Shown piece after piece: positions 1 to 9,700 of a stretch of DNA of 23,472 nucleotides. Under the pieces are notes generated by a model, which saw nothing but the letters and a program-made list of their open reading frames with translations, was not told the origin of the DNA and did not search any database. The DNA comes from Candidatus Falkowiibacteriota bacterium. GTDB lineage: Archaea; Iainarchaeota; Iainarchaeia; Iainarchaeales; GCA-2688035. Position numbers and translations under genes: made by a program. The first letter of the stretch is position 1. Every line of letters starts with the position of its first letter. The DNA lies in contig JAFCBY010000012.1 in the NCBI GenBank assembly GCA_017610485.1, positions 1 through 23,472 on the forward strand, read 5' to 3'.

Positions 1-3000
1 CTGGTCAACCATGTCGCACTCGTGTCCATAACTTCCAAGGCCTGGCATTGCGCCTCCGCTCATTCCAGTGGTAATGAAGCCCTGTGAGCTCATCCCCTGC
101 TGGGCCCAGGGCCCTGAACTTACATAGCTTTCCCCTGGCGAATAGGGCGCGGTCTGCAGGCTTATCCTGCTGCCTTCCTCTTCTCCTTCAAAGCGGTATT
201 CTCTCATTGGCTGGCCTGCAAGCTTGCAGTAAAACTTTATGACGTCCGGGCCCCTTCCAAGCCTGACCCCCACGTCGTAGCAGTAGTTGTATATTTCGCT
301 GTTTACTGGCCTGCCACTGAAGTCGTTGAGCTTTATGTTTGTGCTGCTGAGCTTGATGCATTCCTCGTCCAATTCATCCTGTCTCCTTACAATCACGTCA
401 ATTGAATCAATGTTCTGCTTTTTGTCCTCTGAGCCCTTTCTTTTTGCAAAGACTTTGATGTCGTACTTGCCCATTCTGTAGCCTGACTCAACCCTTATCG
501 AGTTGTCCTCGTTTGGCTTTAGCTCAAACTTGTCGTTTTCAACGCGAAGAGTTGATCCCATATCAAGGTCAATTTCAACTTCTGAGGCACAGTTGTTTTT
601 CACAATAAATGTGCTTTCTCCCAGGCCATATCTCCAAGAGTTGTCCTGGCCCCTATCATAGTAATTTGAATAGTAGGGGCTTGAAAAGTTTGGATTGGGG
701 TACATTTGGCCGCCCATGTAGCCGCTGCCGCCTGGAAGGTTGCCGTAACCATAATTGCTGCCGCCGCCGTATCCGCCGGACTGGTAGCCGCCGCCGTAGC
801 CCCCTGATTGGTATCCTCCGTAGTAACCTCCTGATTGGTAGCCGCCATAGCCTGCGCCGCCGTAGGGGCTATAGTTTCCCCTGTAGTTGCCGTAGCCTGT
901 GTTGAAGGGCATTGTTTCCACAATGATTGGTTCGTCCGCCACCACTTCCACACACTTGCTTAGGTTGCTTACATGCAGCTCAACCGGCAGCTTCAGTGTG
1001 ATCTTTTCCTTGCCCTTTGAGGAGGCGTGGTTTGCAACAAGCACTATCTTTGGCTTTCCTGTTCCTGAGTCCACTCCTGTGTTTGGGTCAAACTTTAGGG
1101 TTATTTTTCCCTCAAATCCAGCCGGCACGGAGTCCGCAATCTTAACCGCTTCCTCGGAAAGCACTGCTGTCTTTGCGTCCGGCAGCTCATCACTGCTTAT
1201 TGTAAACTTGCCCAAAGAATTGCTTTTGCCTGCGTCAACCCTTACCTCAAGGTCTGACAGCACGATTTCGCTGTCGTCCACCCGGCAGTTGTTCTTCAAA
1301 GTGAAGTCCATTGTTTCCGGCTCGTCTGATGATGTTATAACTTCCCATTTGACTGGCACGAGCTCAAGGCAGTTTGCCTGGTCAACGTCGCCTCCGAGGC
1401 TGATTCTTATCTCTATTGGCACATTTTCGACAAAGGTAAGCTGCTCTTCCTGGCTGAAGGTATGGATTGACATGCTTCCCTCAAGCTTTACTGGTTTTGT
1501 GACAAGCATTCCCTTGTCCGTCAGCCTTATGGAGAGGAAAATGTTTATGTCTGAGTCTGCCTTGAGCTGCTCTCCCGCATAATCGTCATCCCATTCAAAT
1601 TCGACAAGTTCCTCAAACGACCTGCTGAACGACATCTTTGAAATTATGAGGTCTGTTACTGTTTGGTTGTCCAGCCAGATCTGCTTTTCAATTTCCCGCC
1701 TTGCAATGTCCAGCTTTTCACTTATTTTTGGTGGTGTGACACTGAGAATTTCCGAGTCAATGGCCATTTCAAGGGTTGCTTCCCTGTAGCCTGTTTTTGA
1801 CGCTTCAATCTCAAGCTTGCTTCCGCTTCCCGGGCTCTCAAGCTCAAACTCTACAATGCCTGAGCCATTGCTTTCCCTTGACAGGACAAGGGTTTCATCC
1901 ATCTTCACCGAAACAACGGCGTTGCTTACAGGCTCTTCTGCCTCGTCGCTTACCCTTATCAAAACCTTGTTGTCAATTCCCGGAATTATCTCCTTTGGAA
2001 TTATGTCGAGCTGCAGCTGCTCTGCGGCCGCAACCTTTATGTCAATGGTTTCGGTCAGCACAGGCTGGTTGTTGCTCTTAATCGTTATGGTCAGGATGTT
2101 GCTGCCTTCCTTCTCGGTCCTGAAGTCAATGAAGCCAAAGACACTGCTTTCCTTCCTCATGTCTCCAATTTCCTTTGAGAAGGCGTATCCTTCAACAGTT
2201 CCCTCGCTTCTCAGGCCTGTTGCGTCAGTGACTGCATAATTCTCAAATCTTAAACCGTCTCCCTTGCTCCCAAGCTCTATCTCTGCGTTTGTAAATGCCT
2301 GGTCTGCGGTGCTCGAAATCAGGAAGTTGAGCTTGTAGCTGCTTCCAATTGTGGCAGAGTACTGCTTTGTTACGTTCACCTTCAAAGCCCTGGCATTGTC
2401 CTCAATGCTGAAGGTCTTGCAAAAGCTCGTGCCGCACAAATTGCTCGGCCCTGCAGTGTAGGCCCGCTGCCTTGCGTTGGCGTAAAGCGCGTGCTTTGCG
2501 GCCGTAGACTCGGAACCGGCAAGGTCTGCGTCTGCCGGGAACCTGGTAAGCCTTCCTTCCTTTCCCCAGCCCCTGTATGAAATGTACAGGATCTGGCCAA
2601 GCTGTGCCGATTCCTCAACCTGCACCACTGCCTCAACAGCGTAGGCGCCCTGCGAAACATTCTTCCAGACAAGGTTTGCCCACTTGCTGTCGCCCGTAGT
2701 CAAATTGCCTGAGTCAACTGCATAGCCCTTGGGTGGCGTAAAGCTCGTGCCCTTTAAGATTGATGCTGTTGAGCCAACAACATCCCTTAAGTAAATGCTG
2801 TCTTCCTCCATGATGTTTGTCTTTCCCTCGTCGGCATCCCCTACCCTCAAATGCAGTCCTGCCTCATTGAAGTGTGAGTTTTTCGGCAGCAAAAGCAACA
2901 GCTTTGCAGTATACTTTGCTCCTGGCGCAAGCTCTTTGGGTGCGAGCTCCCCCTCCTGGTAGAGTCCAACAAGCTTTACCTGCAGCTGTCCCGGGTCCTT

Positions 3001-4794
3001 TGCAAGCATAATCTCTGTTGTAACAGTGCTGCCTGCATCGGGCATTACTGCCATGCTGTAGTAGGGCAAAAATTCCTGGGCATCAACCTTGAAGTAAACC
3101 TTTTTGTCTGCCCTAAAGTCAAAGTTTGCCTTTCCCTTCAGGTTTGTAATCTCCTCCATTTCCTTTTGGTCATTCAAAACATTGATTGCCTCAACAACCG
3201 CGCCCTGGACTGGCTGCAGCTCGTCATCCAAAACCACAACCTCCAAATTTCCAAAGCCGATTGGCAGAACAACCCTCAGCTTGTTTTCCTGCCTTGCCTT
3301 AACAGTAATCGGGTCGGAATTCTTTCCCTCGAATCCCTTCTTCACGGCGTAAACGTAATAGGTTTCCAGTGGCAAATTCACAAACTCGCCCAGTCCGTCA
3401 GAGCCCGTTACCACATTGTTTGCAAAAATCGTGCTGTCGGCCTTTTTGAGGACGAGCCTGACATTGCCAATAGGCTTTCCCCTGCTGTCAACAACCTCTA
3501 CGGCGAGCACCTGTGAGTTGTCGGCGGAAGCCGGCTCAAGGTAAATGGTGTTGAGGCTTTCGCCTGTCGTCACAGGCTTTTCAATTGCAATAAGGTAGCC
3601 CTCGGCGTCAATCTCTAGCTCGAACGAGACGCTTTCACCCACATCGAATTTCACAGTGCCATCCGGGCCGCTGTACTCGTCATTCATAACCTTTCCGTCT
3701 TTTTTCAAGAAAACCTGGGCGTTTTCCACCGGCTCCTGTGTCAGGGAATCCTTAAGCAGTATATTTATGCTGCCTGCCACAGACTTCTGCATGGTTACCT
3801 CGAACATAAGGGTGGCGTCCTTGACAAGCTCTTTCACCCCTTCCGCTCCAAGCTGACTGCTGTCAAAGATGGCATATCGCCCCTGCTGCTCGTCGTTCAC
3901 AGTAACATAAACCTTTCCTGTTTGGATGCTGTCAAAGGAAGCCGTGCCCGAAGGGTCCGTATCCCTGGTTCCAAGATGGGCACTGTTTTCAGTGTAAACC
4001 TTTACTTCCATTCCGACCAATGATTCGCCTGCCTCATTCTCAACCACTACCTGCACTGTGCCGCTGTTTACAATAACCATCTCCAGGAAAAGCTGCGGCG
4101 CCTCATCGTCAAGGCTGAGCTTGCCGTCGTCCGTGGTAAATCCTGAAATGGGTGTGGCAATAATGTCTCCGCAGTTGCTTGGCACCCTCAAATCAATCAG
4201 GCCTGAAGAGCTTGTCTTTGTGGCCTCGAAGTCCACTCCTTCCTCAGAGCAGTTGAACTGAACCTGGACGTCCTTGTCAATAAGCTGGCTTGTGCCCTTT
4301 TGCAACAGCTGTATTGTCCTGTTAAACATTTCCACGCCCCTGGAGAGCTCTACCTCTTTTTCCTCTGTTCCTGAAATGGTCATGGTAAAGCTGCTGGAGT
4401 CGTAACCCACCTTGCTTACCTCAACAGTTATCTCTTCGGCCGGCACATTGATTTCAGCGCTTCCCCCTTCATCAGTTCTTGCCGAAATCGCCTGGCCTGA
4501 AGCGCTTGTAACAATCACTGTTGCGTCAGCCAGGGCAATGCCTGTCTTGGCATCTGAAACAACCAGGATTATTTTGGCCTGGGGCATTACAACCATTCCA
4601 AGGCCGAAAAAAATTCCTGCAAGAACAAGAACGACAATCAAAACAGCAAGCGGGAAGGAGGGAATTTTGTTGTCCTCAAGTTTTTCAACTATTGGGTAGA
4701 GGGACAGGCCTTTTTCGTCAAGCCAGTCTATTCCAGAATAGTAGCGGTCTTCCAAGGACCTGTAAAAATTGCCCAAGCTTTCTCCAACACCCAT
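1..4794 (-). CDS. Giant single-pass surface protein with Ig-like repeats and a Gly/Tyr-rich insert (partial, C-terminus outside window)
   Basis: The frame is open from the ATG at 4794 to the window edge (1598 codons, no stop). I translated it by hand. Residues 1-46 are charged and contain LEDRYYS and LDEKG. Residues 47-70 form one membrane helix, so about 1500 residues probably lie outside the cell. Next come repeated beta domains of the carboxypeptidase-regulatory type (EEPVSNAVVSV, GKPIGNVRLVL), a domain with YRGWGKEGRLTRFP near residue 740, and later domains with paired cysteines. Between two such cysteines (about residues 1281 and 1402) sits a Gly/Tyr/Gln/Ser-rich stretch with three YQSGGY units. 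It is a collinear paralogue of the 2740-residue protein at 6773-14995. No enzyme motif was seen. The likely role is adhesin, stalk or envelope structure; this is inferred from architecture only. Confidence 0.9.
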   Translation of the reverse strand, partial: MGVGESLGNFYRSLEDRYYSGIDWLDEKGLSLYPIVEKLEDNKIPSFPLAVLIVVLVLAGIFFGLGMVVMPQAKIILVVSDAKTGIALADATVIVTSASGQAISARTDEGGSAEINVPAEEITVEVSKVGYDSSSFTMTISGTEEKEVELSRGVEMFNRTIQLLQKGTSQLIDKDVQVQFNCSEEGVDFEATKTSSSGLIDLRVPSNCGDIIATPISGFTTDDGKLSLDDEAPQLFLEMVIVNSGTVQVVVENEAGESLVGMEVKVYTENSAHLGTRDTDPSGTASFDSIQTGKVYVTVNDEQQGRYAIFDSSQLGAEGVKELVKDATLMFEVTMQKSVAGSINILLKDSLTQEPVENAQVFLKKDGKVMNDEYSGPDGTVKFDVGESVSFELEIDAEGYLIAIEKPVTTGESLNTIYLEPASADNSQVLAVEVVDSRGKPIGNVRLVLKKADSTIFANNVVTGSDGLGEFVNLPLETYYVYAVKKGFEGKNSDPITVKARQENKLRVVLPIGFGNLEVVVLDDELQPVQGAVVEAINVLNDQKEMEEITNLKGKANFDFRADKKVYFKVDAQEFLPYYSMAVMPDAGSTVTTEIMLAKDPGQLQVKLVGLYQEGELAPKELAPGAKYTAKLLLLLPKNSHFNEAGLHLRVGDADEGKTNIMEEDSIYLRDVVGSTASILKGTSFTPPKGYAVDSGNLTTGDSKWANLVWKNVSQGAYAVEAVVQVEESAQLGQILYISYRGWGKEGRLTRFPADADLAGSESTAAKHALYANARQRAYTAGPSNLCGTSFCKTFSIEDNARALKVNVTKQYSATIGSSYKLNFLISSTADQAFTNAEIELGSKGDGLRFENYAVTDATGLRSEGTVEGYAFSKEIGDMRKESSVFGFIDFRTEKEGSNILTITIKSNNQPVLTETIDIKVAAAEQLQLDIIPKEIIPGIDNKVLIRVSDEAEEPVSNAVVSVKMDETLVLSRESNGSGIVEFELESPGSGSKLEIEASKTGYREATLEMAIDSEILSVTPPKISEKLDIARREIEKQIWLDNQTVTDLIISKMSFSRSFEELVEFEWDDDYAGEQLKADSDINIFLSIRLTDKGMLVTKPVKLEGSMSIHTFSQEEQLTFVENVPIEIRISLGGDVDQANCLELVPVKWEVITSSDEPETMDFTLKNNCRVDDSEIVLSDLEVRVDAGKSNSLGKFTISSDELPDAKTAVLSEEAVKIADSVPAGFEGKITLKFDPNTGVDSGTGKPKIVLVANHASSKGKEKITLKLPVELHVSNLSKCVEVVADEPIIVETMPFNTGYGNYRGNYSPYGGAGYGGYQSGGYYGGYQSGGYGGGYQSGGYGGGSNYGYGNLPGGSGYMGGQMYPNPNFSSPYYSNYYDRGQDNSWRYGLGESTFIVKNNCASEVEIDLDMGSTLRVENDKFELKPNEDNSIRVESGYRMGKYDIKVFAKRKGSEDKKQNIDSIDVIVRRQDELDEECIKLSSTNIKLNDFSGRPVNSEIYNYCYDVGVRLGRGPDVIKFYCKLAGQPMREYRFEGEEEGSRISLQTAPYSPGESYVSSGPWAQQGMSSQGFITTGMSGGAMPGLGSYGHECDMVDQ

Positions 4795-4835
4795 GGAACG
4801 TTCACTTGCTCACTCTATAGTATTATTCTTTCTTT

Positions 4836-4895
4836 TCTTTATTTATTAATATATCCTTAGCTAGGAGTAAGGATTTTCTCATTTAAATAGCTTTC
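4836..4895 (-). promoter_or_regulatory. Candidate promoter region of the giant gene starting at 4794, with an inverted repeat
   Basis: Read on the minus strand, the 160-base gap holds two TATA-like boxes: CTATTTAAAT (4881-4890) and an AT-rich ATTAATAAATA (about 4838-4849). Between them is a perfect 7-bp inverted repeat, ATCCTTA (4853-4859) and TAAGGAT (4868-4874), with an 8-base spacer. The second box would give a leader of about 20 bases, the first about 65 bases. The inverted repeat would lie just upstream of one start or at the other, which suits an operator. I cannot decide which box is used. The rest of 4795-4954 shows nothing further. Confidence 0.45.
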
Positions 4896-4954
4896 CCAGC
4901 CGCAAACTCTAATGGTATTGGCCATCTTCAAGACTTTTTAGTCACCCAATGCCA

Positions 4955-6739
4955 CTATCCTGGCATGCAGCCAACTGTCTGGGGATCCTTCCCAAGCGGC
5001 CCAACCTGGCGCTTCGTAACACAGTACCATCCCTGCCCTGCGTCCATACTGCACCCTGTTTTCACTGGCGGGCCGCCGTAAAGGCCGCCTGCTCCCTGTT
5101 CTCCCTGGCTCCAGTTTGCGGTGAACGGCACATAGGTGTTGTCGTAAACGGAAATTTTGTAAATTCTTTCCTCTCCCCCGGTTGCTTCCCTCACCATGTA
5201 GTCCTTGTTCTCTTCCTTGAAGGCAAGCGTAACCTTAATGCTTTTTATCTCTGCACACCTTGACTTTGACTCGGTCCCAGGGTTGCTGCAAGCCAGCTCT
5301 GAATCCCTTACGTGCGGAAAGTCAACCTTGTTCTCCCCAGAGTTAAAGAACAGTCCAAGGTTTCTGCCAGGGTCTGATGGCTGAGCAGCACTTGGCCCGA
5401 TGCCAATCTTCTTACTGTCCAAGGTGTCAACGTCCACCGAGATATCGTAGGCAAGAAAGTCTCCGTCCTCCTTACACTGGTTTCCAACAAGCGAAAAGTC
5501 GTCATCCGGCATGGCGTCAATCAGGTGTGCCTGCCTTGCCTCCTTAATGACCTGGCAGGCTCTGGCCATTCCCACCTTGCTAAGCGCGTTTTGCATGCTT
5601 GTCCAGTCATCGTTGCTGTTTGCATTGTAGTTTTTGGGCAAACTATAGTTGCTGCACCAGGACTCTCCGCATTCAAGGGTTGTTGTCAGGCCGCTCTGCC
5701 AGTTTGGCGAGGTGTTGTCCCCTGAGCAAAAGGTGGTATCTGAGTCGAGCTCTCTTTCACCTGGCAGCATGGGGTTTGTTCTCGGCGCGCACTTTCCAAA
5801 GTCGCAAACCCCTAAACCCATTTGCTCTATCTCGTTGTGTATCTTTGGGGAGAAGAGGCCCTTGTCTGCCGGCGAGTTTGGGGGTACGCTAAGCGGAAAG
5901 TGGGTTACTGCCTTTGCCTCTGCAATCGCCTTGAAGAACCTGAGTGGAATGTAGATTCTGAAGGTTGTCCTCGGCAGAACTATTTCCTTGAGCTCTTCGC
6001 CTGTTGCCCTGTCTTCAACGCAAAGCCTTGGAAGCTTTTCATATTCCTCTTGTGTCAACCTTTCAATGTGAAGGTTAACATAGAACGTGCCCTTTTCGCA
6101 GGTCGTCGGGATTCCTTCAGGGCAGTCTATTACCGTAAAGAAGTCATCAAGGCTTTTTTCAATGGTTTTCTCAATTATTTTCTCGAAGTTGGCTTTTCCC
6201 TCGAGTGAAATCGTGTAGTTTCCAAAATGGGCTGGGCTGTAAAAAATTCCCTCGAGGCTGCTTGCGGTGAACTTTGCAAACGGGCTTGACTGGTCGCCCC
6301 CAAACTTGCTTTCTGCAAACTCTGTCTGAATCTGTTCCCAGGTCTGGTCCTGTAGGTTCAAAGTGAGGCCGCCTGTTTCAGGCCTGGTCAGCCAGTCCTC
6401 AATCTTTTTTCTCAGCCCATAGTTGAAGACCTGGAGCGCATCAGCCCTCGCCATCTCGGCCGTTGCCTCAAGCCTGTTCCTGCTCTCAATCTTCGCAATC
6501 GTGTCGGTCGCATTCCTCTCTGTCTGGATCATTGACTGAATCAACAGGACTGAAAGCATGATCAGCAAAAAGCTGACCAAAGCGGTGAACAGGTTAAAGC
6601 CTTTTTGCTTCCGCAAAAAGCCTTGGGAAAATCCAAATTGCCTTTGAGGCAATTTGAAGCCTTTTTCTCCCAGTGGAGAAAAAGCCTTGGGAAAACCCAA
6701 ACCGCTTCGCGATTTGAAGCCCTTTTCGCTGCGTTTCAT
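4955..6739 (-). CDS. Cys-rich secreted/anchored protein with type IV prepilin-like N-terminus
   Basis: The protein has 594 residues. I do not recognise its family. The N-terminus holds a KGF motif at residues 6, 26 and 46, exactly 20 residues apart, encoded by tandem hairpin repeats. The last KGF is followed by a hydrophobic helix (about 48-70), as in type IV prepilins cleaved after Gly, so G47/F48 is the likely processing site. The remaining ~520 residues appear extracellular, with about fifteen cysteines (GVCDFGKCAPR, LECGESWC, and a closing GWYC...GCMPG), suggesting disulfides. The ATG at 6739 is favoured because a TATA box at 6763-6772 predicts a leaderless start there. A TTG at 6616 would give a 553-residue product starting RKQKGF without the repeats. 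The gene lies between the two giant genes on the same strand. A minor pilin or adhesin tip is a reasonable inference. Confidence 0.85.
   Translation of the reverse strand: MKRSEKGFKSRSGLGFPKAFSPLGEKGFKLPQRQFGFSQGFLRKQKGFNLFTALVSFLLIMLSVLLIQSMIQTERNATDTIAKIESRNRLEATAEMARADALQVFNYGLRKKIEDWLTRPETGGLTLNLQDQTWEQIQTEFAESKFGGDQSSPFAKFTASSLEGIFYSPAHFGNYTISLEGKANFEKIIEKTIEKSLDDFFTVIDCPEGIPTTCEKGTFYVNLHIERLTQEEYEKLPRLCVEDRATGEELKEIVLPRTTFRIYIPLRFFKAIAEAKAVTHFPLSVPPNSPADKGLFSPKIHNEIEQMGLGVCDFGKCAPRTNPMLPGERELDSDTTFCSGDNTSPNWQSGLTTTLECGESWCSNYSLPKNYNANSNDDWTSMQNALSKVGMARACQVIKEARQAHLIDAMPDDDFSLVGNQCKEDGDFLAYDISVDVDTLDSKKIGIGPSAAQPSDPGRNLGLFFNSGENKVDFPHVRDSELACSNPGTESKSRCAEIKSIKVTLAFKEENKDYMVREATGGEERIYKISVYDNTYVPFTANWSQGEQGAGGLYGGPPVKTGCSMDAGQGWYCVTKRQVGPLGKDPQTVGCMPG
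6601..6720 (-). repeat. Tandem pair of 60-bp three-hairpin units inside coding sequence
   Basis: The units at 6601-6660 and 6661-6720 are in exact 60-bp register and in frame (20 codons each). Each folds into three hairpins. A: CTTTTTGC/GCAAAAAG (6601-6608/6613-6620), and in unit 2 CTTTTTCTCC/GGAGAAAAAG (6661-6670/6675-6684). B: TTGG/CCAA (6623-6626/6633-6636) and TTGGG/CCCAA (6687-6691/6696-6700). C: AAATTGCC/GGCAATTT (6635-6642/6648-6655) and AAACCGC/GCGATTT (6699-6705/6709-6715), where the single mismatch becomes a G-U pair in the minus-strand transcript. Stem sequences differ between units while pairing is kept, which argues for selection on structure. A start of a third unit may follow at 6721. 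Confidence 0.85.
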
Positions 6740-6762
6740 GCGATATAAGAAAGGCTTTTTTT

Positions 6763-6772
6763 GTTTAAATAG
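6763..6772 (-). promoter_or_regulatory. TATA box for the 594-residue protein gene
   Basis: On the minus strand the sequence is CTATTTAAAC, overlapping the stop region of the upstream giant gene. Its centre is about 26 bases from 6741, so transcription would begin at or next to the ATG at 6739. No ribosome binding site is visible, which fits a leaderless archaeal mRNA. Read-through from the upstream gene, 33 bases away, is also possible. Confidence 0.5.
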
Positions 6773-9700
6773 TTAACTTGCTTCACTAACCCTGAATTTA
6801 GCCCAATCGCCTTGTATTTTCTGAATCTTTTTGACATAGGCTCCCTTATTTTCGGCATTTGAGAAGCTGCTCAGGGGCTGCTTCTTGTCCACGGCATCGC
6901 GCAAGCGCTTTGTTGCGCATCCAACAATCCTGTTCCTTTCGCTTTCGTCAAGGTTGTCGTTGTACCATTCCTCTCCAATTCCGCATTCCTTGACTTTTTC
7001 TGGCTGCTCAATCAGAACCGCCATTATAAGCTCTTCCTTTACGCCGTATTGCTTTGAGAAGTACCTGATTATTTCCTCGTTTTTGTGGTAGGCCGTGGCG
7101 TGTTCAGACTCAACAGTCCCTGCAATATACTTCGGGTTGAGCCTGCCCAAGAGAAGGTCGACTTCCTCTGATGCATAGCTTGTGCAGTCAAGGCTCCAGT
7201 TGCTCTCAGGCTTTTTCTTAATTGCTTCAGCCATCTTATTGAATTGCGCGTCCGTTTTTATCGGAGTCATCTTCACCAAAAACTTTCCATCAAGGCTCTT
7301 CGATACGACAATCTTGTAGGAATGGTGCTTGAGCAGTTTAATGTCTGTCAAGACCTCTTTCACCCCGATAACATTCCCTTTCTCGTCAAGCACTTCAATC
7401 AGCTCGCTTGCCATAAGCTCTGCCTCACTTTTCACTGGGTTGAGGCCGACCTCTTTCCAATAAAAGGAGTGTGCCACCAATCCGATTGCATTTGTGGCAA
7501 TTCCGGACAAGGCGCCCAAACCCATTCCTTTGAAGAATCTTCCAAGCCTTGATAAAGCCCTCGGTTTCTTCACCTGCCCTTTTACAAGTTTTGCCATATC
7601 ATCTGCATAATCGCCCTTTAGCTTGGCAAGTATCTTTGGATTAACAGTGTTGTGTATCGCCTTGTAGATGTCATCAGAGTTATTTGAACTGAAGTGCGTT
7701 AAGGATGTATCCACAATATTATCCACACTTCCCTTTAATTTTGCGAGATACTCGGTGCGGGCCTTGGTAGTCATATTCTCCATTATCTTACTTACATCAG
7801 TTCCCCTACCCATCTGGTCAATGAGCTCTTCCATTACCTCCCTGTTATTCCTCTCCAGAGAGTTGTATATCTGACTTGCAATTTTTTCCTTTGACTTTGC
7901 AGTGCCACCAGCCAAGCTTTCCAGACTCTCATTTTGCAATCTTGTAGCTAAATCATCGGAAATTACTCTTGTGTTAAAGATTGACCTGGCGTTCTTTGCT
8001 TTTGCTTTGGCTATATCCGCGAGATCCACAGGCATTGAACCCCTTGTAAGCACGTCTGCCAGAATATCGTCAAATTTCTTCGAGCTTTCGTTAAAGGATT
8101 TGTCAAGCGCAGGAGGCTTTCCTCTTACATGTGATTGGAGTCCAGCATAATGCATTCTTCCTGTTAACGGATTTAGGCTCTTATTAAACAGCGCGTCCTC
8201 AGCAGCTTCCCTTGCATTCTTTGCAAGCTCATTTTTCAACTCCTTGCTGAGGTTAGCAGGCAAGCCCTTTACTTTGTTGTCGACAAACTCCTTGGCAAAG
8301 CTGTCCCAAAGGTTTAATCCTCCAACCCTGCCATACACCAGGTTTCTGGCGGAAGAAAGCGACACCTTTGTTCCGGCAGCGCTCAAGCCATCCAAAACCG
8401 ATTTAGTGGGCACAAAGTAAAGCCCGCCCTCCAAAAGTTCGCCGAAGTCCTGCTCTGCAATGTCTTCGCCAACATACTCTTCAGGCTCTTGTCCAACCGA
8501 AAACTTGAATTCTCCGTCCCCTCCAAATAACCTGCCTATTCCGTTTATTATTGGGGTAAGAGCAACATTTCCCACCGGGCCAAGAGCGGTTTTTGTCCAA
8601 TTAATGATCTGATTCTTAATCTCCTTGCTTGTCGCGCCAGTATCTGCAAGTGCCCACCCTGCCGGCAGAGCACAATCGAACAGCACGCTTGCCCATGGCG
8701 TAAAGAAGGCTGGCACTGCGCAGGCGCCAAAGTATGCTCCAATCCCTCCCCACCTGTACTTCTGCATCTTTTCCTCCCGGCTACTCAAGCCTGTTATTGG
8801 CGTTCCAAAGCCTGACGGCCCTTGTTTGTCTATCTCTGCCTGCAGTGCAAGCATTCTCGCAAACTTTGAAAAGTTAAGTGAATTTGGTGGCTCTGGCGTG
8901 CCTTTCCATCCAAGCAAGGCATAGTAGGTTTCCTCAGAGCCATTTTTCATATTTTCTTGCCTTTCAACAATCTTTTTCGCAAGCTCCTTTGGATGAATTC
9001 CGCATGCCTCAACCTTGACCTCGTGGCTTGCCTTTCTGGTTGCTGTGCCTGCACTGCCATGCACCGTTACCTTGACGGATTCAATGTTTTGCGCTGCGAT
9101 CGGGAAGCGCTCGTCTCCCTCCACGCATAGCATGAATTCGGCCTTGAACTGCTCCACGCCGGGTGTCTTGACCTTTTTGAGGTGCAATTCCCTGGCGCCC
9201 TTTGCACTGTTCTTTTGTGGCATTGGGATTAGCTCCACGAACTCTTTTGCATTCCCCTTAGTAATTATTCTTATCTTCTTCATGCCGGTTGTTGTATCTC
9301 CAACCTGCTTCAGGCTTAGGTCAAAGGTAACGCTTTCGGCCACCTTGCTTGTAACATTGAGGTCAATGCATTGCTCGCTGTTGTTTATCCTGATGGATTT
9401 GTCTTTCCCCGAAATGGCGAGCTTTCCATAGAGCTTGTCAATGTCTGTGTAGCCCCGCATTACAATGTACTCGCCTTCTTCGTCCGAGCCCCAGCAGGCG
9501 TCCTCCATATAGTTTGCCTTGAAGGTTGCAAACGCCTTTGCGATTGCGCCTGTGAGTTCAGTGTTGTTCTTGCTGTAGTGGGATGGTATATGTGCCTGCA
9601 TTGTCTTTGGCTTGTCTGGGTTGCTTCCCTCCTTCTCTTTCTTGATGCTTATCTTGAGCAGGTCTCCTGGGTCCAGGCCGCCTTTTACTATTTCGAGCTT

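Noticed and set aside
720..900. Regular repeats resembling a CRISPR array or minisatellite
   Set aside because: The periodicity follows YQSGGY/GGY codons in an intact reading frame; there are no spacers of constant length.
899..1582. Long plus-strand open frames opposite the giant genes (for example 899-1582, 10080-10832)
   Set aside because: They lie antisense to continuous, well-supported minus-strand coding sequence and their translations are Ser/Leu/Phe-rich with no domain, as expected of shadows.
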